This document shows, piece by piece, positions 8,288 to 16,729 of a DNA stretch of 36,308 nucleotides (positions are counted from its first letter, which is position 1; the number at the start of each line of letters is the position of its first letter). The notes beneath the pieces are model-generated. The model was given only the letters and a program-made list of their open reading frames with translations, was not told the DNA's origin and did no database searches. This DNA comes from an uncultured Clostridia bacterium (lineage in GTDB: Bacteria > Bacillota > Clostridia > Lachnospirales > Cellulosilyticaceae): positions 1 through 36,308 of the forward strand of contig CAKZUB010000111.1 of NCBI GenBank assembly GCA_937921505.1. The letters are read 5' to 3'. The position numbers were made by a program, and so were the translations under genes.

Positions 8288-11200
8288 TTAAACGTAAAGA
8301 TGGATAATATTTCCCTTTTGAAGCGCCGCTTCAAATACGTCCTTTTCCACTACATAACCCGATGAGCGATACGAATTCTTATTGATATCACAAGAAAGCT
8401 CCTGACCATTTATTACTATTTTTCTTTCATCCTTGGCCTCTTTCCCTATATGGTAAATAAAGGTTACAGGTTTATTATTATACATATAGTTCCATTCAAG
8501 GCCATCCATTTCAAATGGTAATACAGGATCTAAGATAATCTTGTCTCCTGCTAATCTTAACCCTAGTATATTTGAAATGATTTGGTTTAAGTAGATTCCA
8601 GGGCCACTTGAATAAATACGCCAGCCCCCTTTTACATCTACCTCCCCTGTACGAAGTTTATTAAAGTTCTCTTGGAAAGCATAGCGGTCATTGAAAGCCC
8701 CATCCGAACTGCTAAAATAACTATTACTTTGTCTACGTACAGCATTACTTACTTTATCCTTGATATTAATAGGGTTAATGGTCATGAGAGCATCCCAAGT
8801 TTCATAAACATCTCCTAATTTCGCTACAGCCTCAATATACCGGATATGTGCGTGAATGTAGTTTAAGCCAATTTCACGCCCTACATTTGCTGCTTGTTCA
8901 GCACGTTGAAAAAATTTCACCACACCACCTTTATAAGTCGCTGGATAATTCATTAAACGTACACCATCTGGACATTTCAAATGCTCTTTAATTAATGCAA
9001 CGTTCTGTATTGCCTGCTCTTTACTTACAAGTTCACTAATAATACTTCTCGTCATAGGTAACAAGCGATACTTAATTCCTGTTTTTTTATCTTTTGGATG
9101 TAACATATAATCCATATTTTCAGCACTTTCACAATAAGCAAACCCTGCAATAACGCCATCTTTAATCAAATAATGACTAAAATCTTTTTTAATATCTGTT
9201 GCTATTTCTTGTATTTCTTTAGCAAAAGCTGCGTCTCTTACAGCTAAAACACGTCCTAATTGTTCTAAGGTTTGATAAGCTAAAGCAACTGTCCATGCAC
9301 TAACTAATTTTTCTTTTAAAGCTTTATTGGCTGGCTGAAGGGTATCGTCCCAGTCTCCACCATTATAAGAAATAAGAGCTGTTTCATATATAAAACTTTT
9401 TCGAATGCTCGCTATAGCATATCTCATGTGCTCTAATAGTTTTTCTTTTTTTTCTGACAACTGCCCATCTGCATAACGGTAAATTATTTCACTATCTAAT
9501 ATAGAAGAATCTCCCGTTATATGAATATAATCACCTACTACTTTCAGCGGCCAGAAAATAACATCTCCATGACAATCATCTTGCTGCATCCTATAGCAAT
9601 CAAACATAAACCATTGTGGCCATTCACCGGTTTCTATCATTTGATGAGCAAAAACTTCTTCTATAATTTCTTTTACAATGCTAAAATGTTGTGTTGCAAA
9701 GAAATATTCAATAGGTCCTTGGCAAATATCACGTGTTCCCCAAGCAGCCCCCCCAGGTTGTTCTAATCCATGAGGTACAGCAAAATGAGTCATGGCATTA
9801 TGTGTATACCACCAAAAGATTTCATTAATTTTTTCAATATCTTTTGTTTTGCCACTCGAAAGGGCTAGGTTAAAGCCACAAGTCAAACGATTATAAAGTG
9901 CATTAAATTTTTCAATTTCTTTTTCTAAAGTATAAGCTTTTTGCTCTTTATAATCTGCCGCTTCTTCTACTCCTTTAAGTCTTCCCTCTATAACCATTTG
10001 AAATTTTGAAGTTGCTTCTATTTGAATAGTAAGAAGTGTACCATTACGCACAACTGCATCTTCAAAAAAAATACGATCATCACTAACAATACTATCAGTT
10101 CCACTAATTATCATACGATAGTTTAATTCTGGATAAGCTTTACTTGTAAAACTTTCTGGGTTTCCTGTTATAGTGATATAGTTTCCTTGTACATCTATCT
10201 CTACAAAGTCTTTAAATTCATGCTCACCAAGAACTAATTGATTTGTTAAAATCATTTCATAAGTTTTTCCCTGTTCAGAAGTCACTTCTAGAACAATATC
10301 TCCTTGCTTTGCTGCAGCATAACTTACTACAGTTACCACGTCACCTTGTACTTTGTAATACCACTTAGCATAGTTTACACCTAGCTCATAGGCTGCTGGT
10401 AATGTTAACATACTGTATGTATCGTTAATCTTAATATAAATACGTTGCCCTGAATTTTTCTGAAGATTTAAAAGCCCTCTTGTGGTTGAAAGAAGTTTAT
10501 TATGAGAAGTATTTCCTACTACAAGTTGTGAATTAAACACACCATACATATAGTTGGTAGAAGTAATCAGCCCTTCACTTAAATGATCCTCCGCCAAGCC
10601 ACTTGTAATAATATGACCATGCGGTCTCTCTAACATTAATTCTTTTTCTGGCAAAACAATATGACGATGTCCTGGCGCAAAGAAAGATAATAAAGTTCCT
10701 TTATCTAGTTCCTCCATATGACGTTCTGGGAAGTAACGTTCTAACTCTTTCTCAGTGAATCTTGGTGACGTATAAGGCATTCCAAAAACATCTTTTATAA
10801 CAACAGTTGTAACTAATTCTACTTCTTTGGCTTCAGCACCCATAACCTCTGCATAAGAAACTCTTAAATCCTCTTGGAAATCTATGTGCTTTACAGCTAC
10901 TTCATAATTGGGTTTGACAATACCATAAAATGCAAAAGTTTCTTTTCCATTAACTACAAACTGTTCTGTTTGTAGTGCTGTATAACTTAATTCATATTGA
11001 TAGTTTACATTAACTAATCCTTTGTCTAAAGCTATGGCTTTATGTGTTCCTTTGTACCCCAAACCAAAAAACTGTGTTCCATCCGTTGAATAACCTGTGA
11101 TTTTTTTCCCTATACCACCTTGTTGCAAATAAGGGAATTGCTTACCTTGAAGTTGATTTTGTCTTGAGCTTACTACATAACCCCATTCTCCTTCTATCAC

Positions 11201-11647
11201 CTTGTGATCTAAGTACTGGCTCATGTAAAGCTCATTAGCTAAAACACTCTCTTTATTCGCTAGACTAATGTCTTGTCCATAAATAACATCTACAGTTTTA
11301 CCCAACGCCTGTAACGTTACTTCCCAAAACCATATGTTTTCAGTTGCTAACCTAAAGTTTACCTGGTAACAAATCCCCTCTACTTCACCACTCCATCTTG
11401 CGACTTCATCATTAACAGCAAATTGACTCTTGGTCCCATGTCCTACAAGAGGAATAACACGCATCCCAGCCTTTTCGTGAATACGCAGGGCTATAGTATT
11501 TATTGAACCATCTATTGTATTTCCCAGTAATTGATTAATAAGGATTTCTCCATTTAAGGCTTCGTACAAATTACCTGTTTGTAAAAAATCAAAGTAAGTT
11601 GCACCCTTTTGAAAATGAATTGTTTGATTCTGCTGCTCTAATCTCAT
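8288..11647 (-). CDS. GH94 1,2-beta-oligoglucan phosphorylase-type enzyme (sophorooligosaccharide phosphorolysis)
   Basis: This is a 1119-residue cytoplasmic protein without a signal peptide. The N-terminal half is beta-rich; the C-terminal half is an alpha/alpha-barrel with GH94 hallmarks: 'AWGTRDICQGPIEYF', 'GEWPQWFMFD', and 'YNGGDWDDTLQP', where the catalytic acid Asp should be in the WDD motif (W766-D767-D768), and 'WRIYSSGPGIY'. The length and these motifs fit the 1,2-beta-oligoglucan phosphorylases (about 1100 residues) rather than cellobiose phosphorylase (about 800) or cyclic glucan synthases (over 2500). The reaction would be beta-1,2-glucan(n) plus phosphate to glucan(n-1) plus glucose 1-phosphate. 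AAGGAGACGTT precedes the ATG. The flanking transporter and GH3 gene support the assignment. Exact linkage specificity is inferred. Confidence 0.85.
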   Translation of the reverse strand: MRLEQQNQTIHFQKGATYFDFLQTGNLYEALNGEILINQLLGNTIDGSINTIALRIHEKAGMRVIPLVGHGTKSQFAVNDEVARWSGEVEGICYQVNFRLATENIWFWEVTLQALGKTVDVIYGQDISLANKESVLANELYMSQYLDHKVIEGEWGYVVSSRQNQLQGKQFPYLQQGGIGKKITGYSTDGTQFFGLGYKGTHKAIALDKGLVNVNYQYELSYTALQTEQFVVNGKETFAFYGIVKPNYEVAVKHIDFQEDLRVSYAEVMGAEAKEVELVTTVVIKDVFGMPYTSPRFTEKELERYFPERHMEELDKGTLLSFFAPGHRHIVLPEKELMLERPHGHIITSGLAEDHLSEGLITSTNYMYGVFNSQLVVGNTSHNKLLSTTRGLLNLQKNSGQRIYIKINDTYSMLTLPAAYELGVNYAKWYYKVQGDVVTVVSYAAAKQGDIVLEVTSEQGKTYEMILTNQLVLGEHEFKDFVEIDVQGNYITITGNPESFTSKAYPELNYRMIISGTDSIVSDDRIFFEDAVVRNGTLLTIQIEATSKFQMVIEGRLKGVEEAADYKEQKAYTLEKEIEKFNALYNRLTCGFNLALSSGKTKDIEKINEIFWWYTHNAMTHFAVPHGLEQPGGAAWGTRDICQGPIEYFFATQHFSIVKEIIEEVFAHQMIETGEWPQWFMFDCYRMQQDDCHGDVIFWPLKVVGDYIHITGDSSILDSEIIYRYADGQLSEKKEKLLEHMRYAIASIRKSFIYETALISYNGGDWDDTLQPANKALKEKLVSAWTVALAYQTLEQLGRVLAVRDAAFAKEIQEIATDIKKDFSHYLIKDGVIAGFAYCESAENMDYMLHPKDKKTGIKYRLLPMTRSIISELVSKEQAIQNVALIKEHLKCPDGVRLMNYPATYKGGVVKFFQRAEQAANVGREIGLNYIHAHIRYIEAVAKLGDVYETWDALMTINPINIKDKVSNAVRRQSNSYFSSSDGAFNDRYAFQENFNKLRTGEVDVKGGWRIYSSGPGIYLNQIISNILGLRLAGDKIILDPVLPFEMDGLEWNYMYNNKPVTFIYHIGKEAKDERKIVINGQELSCDINKNSYRSSGYVVEKDVFEAALQKGNIIHLYV

Positions 11648-11753
11648 AACGTCTCCTTCTTTATGTTATACAGCATCGTCCTATATTTAATATAGAAGTA
11701 GCATACAGTATAATGCATCATCATTTTTAGTCATTTATTATTAATTCCTTGTC

Positions 11754-12578
11754 CTATTTTATTCCTGAAATCGTAAAGCCTTCAATAATATGTTTTTGAA
11801 AGAACGAGAAAATGATCATAATAGGCACAACCATTACAGAAGCCCCTGCCATTTGTAATGCAAAACTAGATGTATTTTGCCCTTTTAACAGTGATAAGCC
11901 AACAGATAAAGTGTAAAGCCTTTCATCATTAGCTATAATTAGCGGCCATAAGAAACTGTTCCACGCTCCAATGAATGTTAATATCCCTTGAACAGCAAAG
12001 ATTGGTTTTGCTACGGGCATAATCAACTTAAAGAAAATTTTATATTCTCCCGCCCCATCAAGACGCGCTGCTTCAATAAGTTCCATCGGGATCCCTTCCA
12101 TAAATTGTCTAAATAAGAAAATACCGAATGCGCTAATAAGACCTGGAAGAGCAATACCTAACATCGTATTGGTTAAATTCATTACATTAAGAATTAAATA
12201 AACTGGAATCATTGTCACTTGTGACGGAATCATCATTGTTGCTAAAACAGTATAAAATAAAACGTTTTTGCCAGGAAATTTAAATTTTCCAAAGGCATAA
12301 CCTGCTAGGGCATTTAAGAATAACCCTATAAAAGAGAAAGCTACAATCCACAATGTGTTTCCTAAATAGGTCGCAAACCGCATCTCAGTAAATAGTCTTA
12401 TATAGCCATCTAGCATGGGCGCCCGTGGCAGAAATGTCGGCGGAATAAGAAGCGCTTCACTTTCAGATTTGAAAGAAGTAAGTAACATCCATACAAATGG
12501 TGTTATCATTAAAACCCCACCCAATACCAGTACAATCATCACAATGAGTTTTTCTGTTTTTATGGTCTTCATAGTCAT
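11754..12578 (-). CDS. Sugar ABC transporter permease (MalG/CUT1 type)
   Basis: This 274-residue integral membrane protein has about six membrane segments, the first at about residues 13-33. It has the binding-protein-dependent permease EAA loop ('ELIEAARLDGAGEYKIFFKLIMPVAKP', in part), which contacts an ATPase. The C-terminal half ends 'FSFFQKHIIEGFTISGIK', typical of MalG-type permeases. It starts at ATG 12578 after GTGGAGATG, 27 nt after the partner permease. No ATPase gene is in the cluster, so a shared MsmK/UgpC-type ATPase elsewhere is expected, as in many Firmicutes CUT1 systems. The substrate is inferred from the neighbouring GH94 and GH3 enzymes. Confidence 0.9.
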   Translation of the reverse strand: MTMKTIKTEKLIVMIVLVLGGVLMITPFVWMLLTSFKSESEALLIPPTFLPRAPMLDGYIRLFTEMRFATYLGNTLWIVAFSFIGLFLNALAGYAFGKFKFPGKNVLFYTVLATMMIPSQVTMIPVYLILNVMNLTNTMLGIALPGLISAFGIFLFRQFMEGIPMELIEAARLDGAGEYKIFFKLIMPVAKPIFAVQGILTFIGAWNSFLWPLIIANDERLYTLSVGLSLLKGQNTSSFALQMAGASVMVVPIMIIFSFFQKHIIEGFTISGIK

Positions 12579-12605
12579 TGTTTCATCTCCACATTCAAGA
12601 TATTT

Positions 12606-13505
12606 TTAGTACTCTACTTCTTCTTTTTTAAATTTAAACTGAACCATTGTTACCGTAATAATAATTAAGAATAAAACGAATGATCCTGCCGCTGCATAGC
12701 TAAACTGGTTACGTCTAAATCCATTTTGATAAATAAAGAGTGCCATAGAAGTCGTAGCATTCAATGGTTTGCCTTGTGTCATAATAAACGGTTCTTCGAA
12801 AAACTGAATCCATCCAATAAGCGTTGTAATAGTTACAAAAAATGTTGAGAATTTGAGCAAAGGTAATGTAATAAAACGTAGCTTTTGGAACTTATTAGCT
12901 CCATCCATTTCAGCTGCTTCATAATAAGATCTAGGAATCCCTTTTAATGCGGCTAAGAAAATCAGCATATTAATTCCAATTGCTTTCCAAACAGCTAAAA
13001 TAACAAGTGATATTTTTGCTAAAATTGGATCTTGAAGCCACGGCAATCCTTGCATGCCAAGACTTGATAATACCATGTTAAACAAACCAAATCTTGTGTT
13101 GTACAAGAATCCCCATATTACAGATACGGCTACAACATTTGTTACTGCTGGCAAATAATAGATCATACGACACATTGAAAATACTTTCCCTGTTCCATAG
13201 TTTAGAAGCATAGCAACACTCATAGATAATACAACAACAAGCGGTACACCTAGTACGACATAAAATATCGTATTAGCAATAGATTGGATAAAAACTTCAT
13301 CTTTTAATAACTTCACATAGTTACCAATTCCTATAAAATTAATTTTATCCCAGTTAGCTAATCCCTTTAAATTAAGATCTGTAAAGCTCATTCCTACCGA
13401 TAAAACAATTGGGATAATAGAGAAAAGTAATAATAAGATTATTGCTGGCGCAACAAATAGATACGGATATTTATACTTATTAAATTTACTAGTAAATGTT
13501 CTCAA
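12606..13505 (-). CDS. Sugar ABC transporter permease (MalF/CUT1 type)
   Basis: This 299-residue permease has six predicted membrane helices, the first at about residues 14-36 ('YLFVAPAIILLLLFSIIPIV'). The EAA-type loop is 'YYEAAEMDGANKFQKLRFITLPLL'-like. The start is a TTG at 13505, supported by GGGGGAGG five bases upstream; no better ATG is near. It pairs with the MalG-type permease downstream to form the membrane channel. A stable hairpin separates it from the binding-protein gene, which would lower its expression relative to that protein. Confidence 0.9.
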   Translation of the reverse strand: MRTFTSKFNKYKYPYLFVAPAIILLLLFSIIPIVLSVGMSFTDLNLKGLANWDKINFIGIGNYVKLLKDEVFIQSIANTIFYVVLGVPLVVVLSMSVAMLLNYGTGKVFSMCRMIYYLPAVTNVVAVSVIWGFLYNTRFGLFNMVLSSLGMQGLPWLQDPILAKISLVILAVWKAIGINMLIFLAALKGIPRSYYEAAEMDGANKFQKLRFITLPLLKFSTFFVTITTLIGWIQFFEEPFIMTQGKPLNATTSMALFIYQNGFRRNQFSYAAAGSFVLFLIIITVTMVQFKFKKEEVEY

Positions 13506-13537
13506 ATGCCTCCCCCTTCGTGTTTATAATTAAAATG

Positions 13538-13579
13538 CCCTCCTCATATGAGTTTGATAAAGGACTCGTACAAGGAGGG
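13538..13579 (-). terminator. Intercistronic hairpin between binding-protein and permease genes
   Basis: Sixteen-base arms (13538-13553 and 13564-13579) pair with one mismatch and two G-T pairs, around a 10-nt loop, followed on the minus strand by CATTTTAATT. The T-run is weak, so partial termination or 3'-end protection of the binding-protein mRNA is more likely than full termination. Confidence 0.65.
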
Positions 13580-13586
13580 ACTGGGC

Positions 13587-14846
13587 CTAGTTACCTAATA
13601 ATTCTTTCGCTTTCTTGTTAAGTATATTAAGTTCTTCTTGCACCCCTGCTCCGCCAAGATTAATTTTTTCAAAGGATAGGTTTACTTCTTGAGCAATTGC
13701 TTCCCATTCTGGGATGAATGGTGCTGTTTTAGCATGCTTCATTTGTTCTTTAAATACACTGTAAATTGGATCTTCTGAAAGCTCTGGTTTTTCCCAAGAT
13801 GCTTTTGTAGAAGGTAAACAGTTAGCTATTTTTAACCATTCCATTTGTGTTTCTTCTTGTGTCATATAAGAAATGAATTTTAAAGCTGACTCTACATTTT
13901 TTGTATTATTGAATATTGCAAGGTTCGCACCACCTACAAAAGAGGTGTTGGTTTCTTTTGCAGGAAGTGTCCTAACATGCCATTGATCTTTAATTTCTGG
14001 CGTTTGATCATTCATAACATTGATCATCCACGGTCCACTTATGTACATTGGTTTGATACCTTCTTTAAACGCTTGAACGATATCCATATCATCTTGTTTT
14101 GGTGCTAAATCTTCATCAAAGAAACTTTTTAAATAAGTTACCGCTTCTACGAATTCCGGTTTATTAAATTGTGGCTCCCCCTCTTTAATAATATCCGAAC
14201 CATTTTGCCATCCATAAGTTATTGCAAAAAATTGATCTTTTGGACTAAGGTCCATTCCATAAAGCCCTTCACCTCTTACTGCAAGCTTTGTTGCTGCATC
14301 TTTTAATTCTTCCCAAGTTGCTGGACCTTCTGGATATCCCACATCTGCTAATATGTCTGTACGGTAGTAAAGGACACGTGTATCAACATACCAAGGAATA
14401 CCTACATATTTATCATTATAAGTTGTTGTTTCAACTGAACTATCGAAAAAATTACTTGGAGCTAAATTTGGATATTCACTCACATAACCAGATAAGTCCA
14501 TCAATGCACCAATGTCTGCAAATTCAGGAATCCAGGATGTTCCCATTTGTACGATATCAGGCCCGTCACCAGAAGCTATAGCTATTAAAAGTTTTTCGTG
14601 CGCTGAATCCCAAGGTAAAGCTTGAACTTCTACATTAATATTAGGATTATCTGCTTTAAACTTTTCTGTCATCTGAGGTAATAACTTACCCTCTCCACCC
14701 ATAGCCCAAATTTTTAAAGTTGTTTGTTCAACGGTGCTGTCTGGTTTTGCATTGCTTTCTACTGTGTCTGTTCTCGAACCGCATCCTACTAATGTTCCTA
14801 AAGCTAATACGCTAGTTAAAATACTTGCTACTATTTTTTTATTCAC
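13587..14846 (-). CDS. Sugar ABC transporter substrate-binding lipoprotein (probable sophorooligosaccharide-binding protein)
   Basis: The protein has 419 residues. It starts with a lipoprotein signal ending in 'LGTLVGC', so it should be anchored outside the membrane by the Cys at about residue 22. The rest is a family 1 extracellular solute-binding protein ('TLKIWAMGGEGKLLPQMTEKF', in part; 'SGDGPDIVQMG'; 'GIPWYVDTRVLYYRTDIL'). The start is a GTG at 14846, 8 nt after GAGGAG; the upstream ATG runs into a stop after four codons. It is the first gene of the cluster and captures the oligosaccharide for the two permeases. A beta-1,2-glucan ligand is inferred from context only. Confidence 0.88.
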   Translation of the reverse strand: MNKKIVASILTSVLALGTLVGCGSRTDTVESNAKPDSTVEQTTLKIWAMGGEGKLLPQMTEKFKADNPNINVEVQALPWDSAHEKLLIAIASGDGPDIVQMGTSWIPEFADIGALMDLSGYVSEYPNLAPSNFFDSSVETTTYNDKYVGIPWYVDTRVLYYRTDILADVGYPEGPATWEELKDAATKLAVRGEGLYGMDLSPKDQFFAITYGWQNGSDIIKEGEPQFNKPEFVEAVTYLKSFFDEDLAPKQDDMDIVQAFKEGIKPMYISGPWMINVMNDQTPEIKDQWHVRTLPAKETNTSFVGGANLAIFNNTKNVESALKFISYMTQEETQMEWLKIANCLPSTKASWEKPELSEDPIYSVFKEQMKHAKTAPFIPEWEAIAQEVNLSFEKINLGGAGVQEELNILNKKAKELLGN

Positions 14847-14938
14847 TGCACATTCTCCTCATCTTCTTATTGTATTAGGGATGTTACTCTGTGTTAGTAT
14901 TTTTTTACTAATTTCCTAAACATTTCTAAAACTTTATT

Positions 14939-14950
14939 CGAAACGTTTGA
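14939..14950. promoter_or_regulatory. Candidate LacI-type operator O1
   Basis: The site CGAAACGTTTGA is a near-palindrome centred on CG, typical of LacI-family operators. It is about 90 bp before the binding-protein start and some 40 bp downstream of the predicted transcription start, a roadblock position. It shares CGAAACGTTT with the site at 15198. It departs from the CcpA cre consensus, so the local LacI-type protein is the likely ligand. Confidence 0.6.
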
Positions 14951-14964
14951 CTTAAATTATAAAA

Positions 14965-14991
14965 AAATAAGTAGTCATTATCTACTTATTT
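14965..14991. terminator. Perfect 10-bp-arm hairpin in the leader region
   Basis: AAATAAGTAG and CTACTTATTT flank a 7-nt loop, with a T-run beyond the stem on both strands. It overlaps the predicted transcription start of the operon, so it could stop upstream transcripts in either direction. Alternatively it is a regulator-binding dyad. Confidence 0.45.
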
Positions 14992-14993
14992 TT

Positions 14994-15022
14994 ATTTTAG
15001 CATTCATTAGCTAATTTTGCAA
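14994..15022 (-). promoter_or_regulatory. Candidate promoter of the beta-1,2-glucan operon
   Basis: TTGCAA (15017-15022) and TAAAAT (14994-14999) are spaced 17 bp apart on the minus strand. The region from 14847 to 15273 holds no gene and is very AT-rich, so other start sites are possible. Confidence 0.5.
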
Positions 15023-15197
15023 TATCTTTTTGTTTTTTATTTAATGATGATATTATATATGTTTTTTCTATAAAATAACTTTTTATTGTATATAATTCAT
15101 CAAAAAATTTTCTCTAAACTGTTTTTTTATAGAATTCCATATATTATCTGTTCTCTTTTTAATTATTAGCTTAAGTTAAACACGATCTCTTGTTTAT

Positions 15198-15209
15198 CGA
15201 AACGTTTCT
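15198..15209. promoter_or_regulatory. Candidate LacI-type operator O2
   Basis: CGAAACGTTTCT contains the perfect palindrome GAAACGTTTC (15199-15208). It lies about 254 bp from O1, measured centre to centre. Two such sites could be joined by DNA looping, as is known for LacI. Confidence 0.6.
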
Positions 15210-15273
15210 CATGAATCGAGTGGGATTTTCCTAACAAATAACTATCCAAAGGGTTATTGATACTTTTAATCAT

Positions 15274-15321
15274 AAAAAAAGTGCCCTTAACGAAAGCTTA
15301 GCTTTCCTATTATGGCACCTT
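15274..15321 (-). terminator. Terminator of the hpf gene
   Basis: On the minus strand GTGCC..GGGCAC forms the outer stem and GGAAAGC/GCTTTC an inner stem, followed by TTTTTTT. It starts about 16 nt after the hpf stop codon. Confidence 0.75.
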
Positions 15322-15336
15322 CTAAATAGTTATTAG

Positions 15337-15873
15337 TTAGTTTAAAGTTGGTTCAATAAGACCATATGTTCCATTTCTTCTTTTATAGACTACATTAACT
15401 TCTTCTGTCTGTGCATCTAGATATACAAAGAAATTATGTCCTACAAGTTCCATTTGCATAACCGCTTCTTCAGCGTCCATTGGTTTAATAGCGAATTTCT
15501 TTATTCTATCTATCTTTATTGCATCTTCTGCCTCATCACTTTGATGCATAAATGCTGGAGTAAAGCTTGGTGCATGATTGTTTCTATGCTTAGATCTTAA
15601 TTTATTTTTGAATTTATTAACTTGTTTCTCAATGACAGCTACTGCATCATCAATAATATTATACATATTCTTGCCTTCTACTTCCGCACGTAGTACAGAA
15701 CCATTAAAGGGAATTGTTATCTCAATCACATGGATCAATTTTTCTACGATAAGCGTAACTTGTGCTTCTACATTGTCATTAAAATACTTATCAAGCTTAA
15801 CAAGTTTTTCAATAACTGCATTTTCTAGTGCTGCTGTAACTTCAATATTTTTGCCGTTAATTTTATGTTTCAT
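15337..15873 (-). CDS. hpf: Long-form ribosome hibernation promoting factor
   Basis: The protein has 178 residues from the ATG at 15873, which has GAGGAGAGGG at the right distance. An ATG 78 nt upstream lacks one. The N-terminal ~95 residues are the RaiA/HPF fold that sits in the decoding and tRNA channel of the 30S subunit ('NGKNIEVTAALENAVIEKL', in part). A basic linker follows ('KFKNKLRSKHR'). The C-terminal domain ('KPMDAEEAVMQMELVGHNFFVY...RRNGTYGLIEP') is the dimerisation domain that lets long HPF form 100S ribosomes in Firmicutes. The gene is alone, with its own terminator. Confidence 0.93.
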   Translation of the reverse strand: MKHKINGKNIEVTAALENAVIEKLVKLDKYFNDNVEAQVTLIVEKLIHVIEITIPFNGSVLRAEVEGKNMYNIIDDAVAVIEKQVNKFKNKLRSKHRNNHAPSFTPAFMHQSDEAEDAIKIDRIKKFAIKPMDAEEAVMQMELVGHNFFVYLDAQTEEVNVVYKRRNGTYGLIEPTLN

Positions 15874-15988
15874 ATCGCCCTCTCCTCTCAGCCAAATCCT
15901 ATATCTTTTAACAGACTGGCTATACTCTATATTATTCGATAAAAAAAGCAAATATCCTTCTTAATATGAGTAAAAAAAAGTATTTTTA

Positions 15989-16498
15989 TTAGTTATTTTT
16001 AAAAATTGTTGTGAGCAAATGTTTATATTTACTTAAAAGCAGAAGAAACACTGGTACTCCTATTAATGTAATGACTACAAATTCCCCCACTGCTACTTCT
16101 AGCATCGTAAGAAAAATTGGAAGGTTAAACATTTTATGAAGTAAATAGCCTATGATGAGTCCATTAAATAGCGTTGGCCACAAAGAAGCTATTATGAGTC
16201 CAACTTTACTTTGTTTAGTTATCTTTCCAGTTATAGCAATTGCAATAACGCTAATAAGCGTAGCAGGTGTTCCTATAAGCGCATCTGGCAAACCATTTGG
16301 TCCTAATAAGTTAGCTAAAAAGCATCCTAAAGTTAAGCCTCCTATGTAGGTTGGATCAAAAAAAGCTAGAAGCGTCATTATTTCTGATACTCTAAATTGA
16401 ATATTGCCATAGCTCATAAATGCGAGCCCCAGTGTAACTACGGTATAGATTGCTGCTACTGCCGCTGTTTTTACAATAAAATGTGTTGTGATTTTCAT
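15989..16498 (-). CDS. queT: QueT-family queuosine precursor transporter
   Basis: This is a 169-residue membrane protein with about five or six helices, of the QueT/COG4708 family. These are substrate-binding S components of energy-coupling-factor importers for queuosine precursors such as preQ1. Recognisable stretches are 'YGNIQFRVSEIMTLLAFF' and 'GGLTLGCFLANLLGPNGLPD' in part. AAGGAGAG precedes the ATG at 16498. The decisive evidence for substrate is the preQ1-I-type riboswitch with its own promoter in the leader. The ECF ATPases and T component are not here and are presumably shared. Confidence 0.92.
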   Translation of the reverse strand: MKITTHFIVKTAAVAAIYTVVTLGLAFMSYGNIQFRVSEIMTLLAFFDPTYIGGLTLGCFLANLLGPNGLPDALIGTPATLISVIAIAITGKITKQSKVGLIIASLWPTLFNGLIIGYLLHKMFNLPIFLTMLEVAVGEFVVITLIGVPVFLLLLSKYKHLLTTIFKNN

Positions 16499-16592
16499 GA
16501 TATCTCTCCTTATAATTATTTTATGTATTCATGCTTTGTCTTGTACTCTTGCTTTTAAAAACAGGATAAATAAGGAGTATTTTTCAGCCAAT

Positions 16593-16621
16593 AAAAAAGT
16601 CGCAGGATAAATTCCCACGAC
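16593..16621 (-). terminator. Riboswitch expression-platform terminator
   Basis: GTCGTGGG and CCTGCGAC pair (with two G-T pairs) around a short loop and are followed by TTTTTATT on the minus strand, about 95 nt before queT. Together with the preQ1 aptamer this suggests ligand-induced premature termination. Confidence 0.8.
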
Positions 16622-16642
16622 AAATAGACTAATTTATTTACC

Positions 16643-16680
16643 GTAGTTTTATTTAAAGACAGGAGGTTTTCGAACTGTCT
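16643..16680 (-). ncRNA. PreQ1-I riboswitch aptamer
   Basis: On the minus strand the stem AGACAG/CTGTCT closes a C-rich loop (TTCGAAAACCTC) and is followed by an A-rich tail ending AAAACTA. This is the layout of type I preQ1 aptamers: short P1, loop, then A-tail that forms the H-type pseudoknot. It sits directly upstream of a terminator and queT, a known preQ1 target. Confidence 0.85.
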
Positions 16681-16700
16681 GTATGCAATTTTCCTTTTTT

Positions 16701-16729
16701 ATTATATCTGTCCGTCTAAAATTTTGCAA
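16701..16729 (-). promoter_or_regulatory. Promoter of the preQ1 riboswitch-queT transcript
   Basis: TTGCAA (16724-16729) and a consensus TATAAT (16701-16706) are exactly 17 bp apart, about 20 bp before the aptamer. The promoter overlaps the last codons of the EamA gene. Confidence 0.8.

Noticed and set aside
9521..9766. 81-codon plus-strand frame inside the GH94 gene
   Set aside because: It lies wholly inside a well-supported gene, has no ribosome site and no recognisable motif.
14939..15209. CcpA cre sites
   Set aside because: The sites share a CG centre with cre but differ at the conserved outer TG and CA positions.
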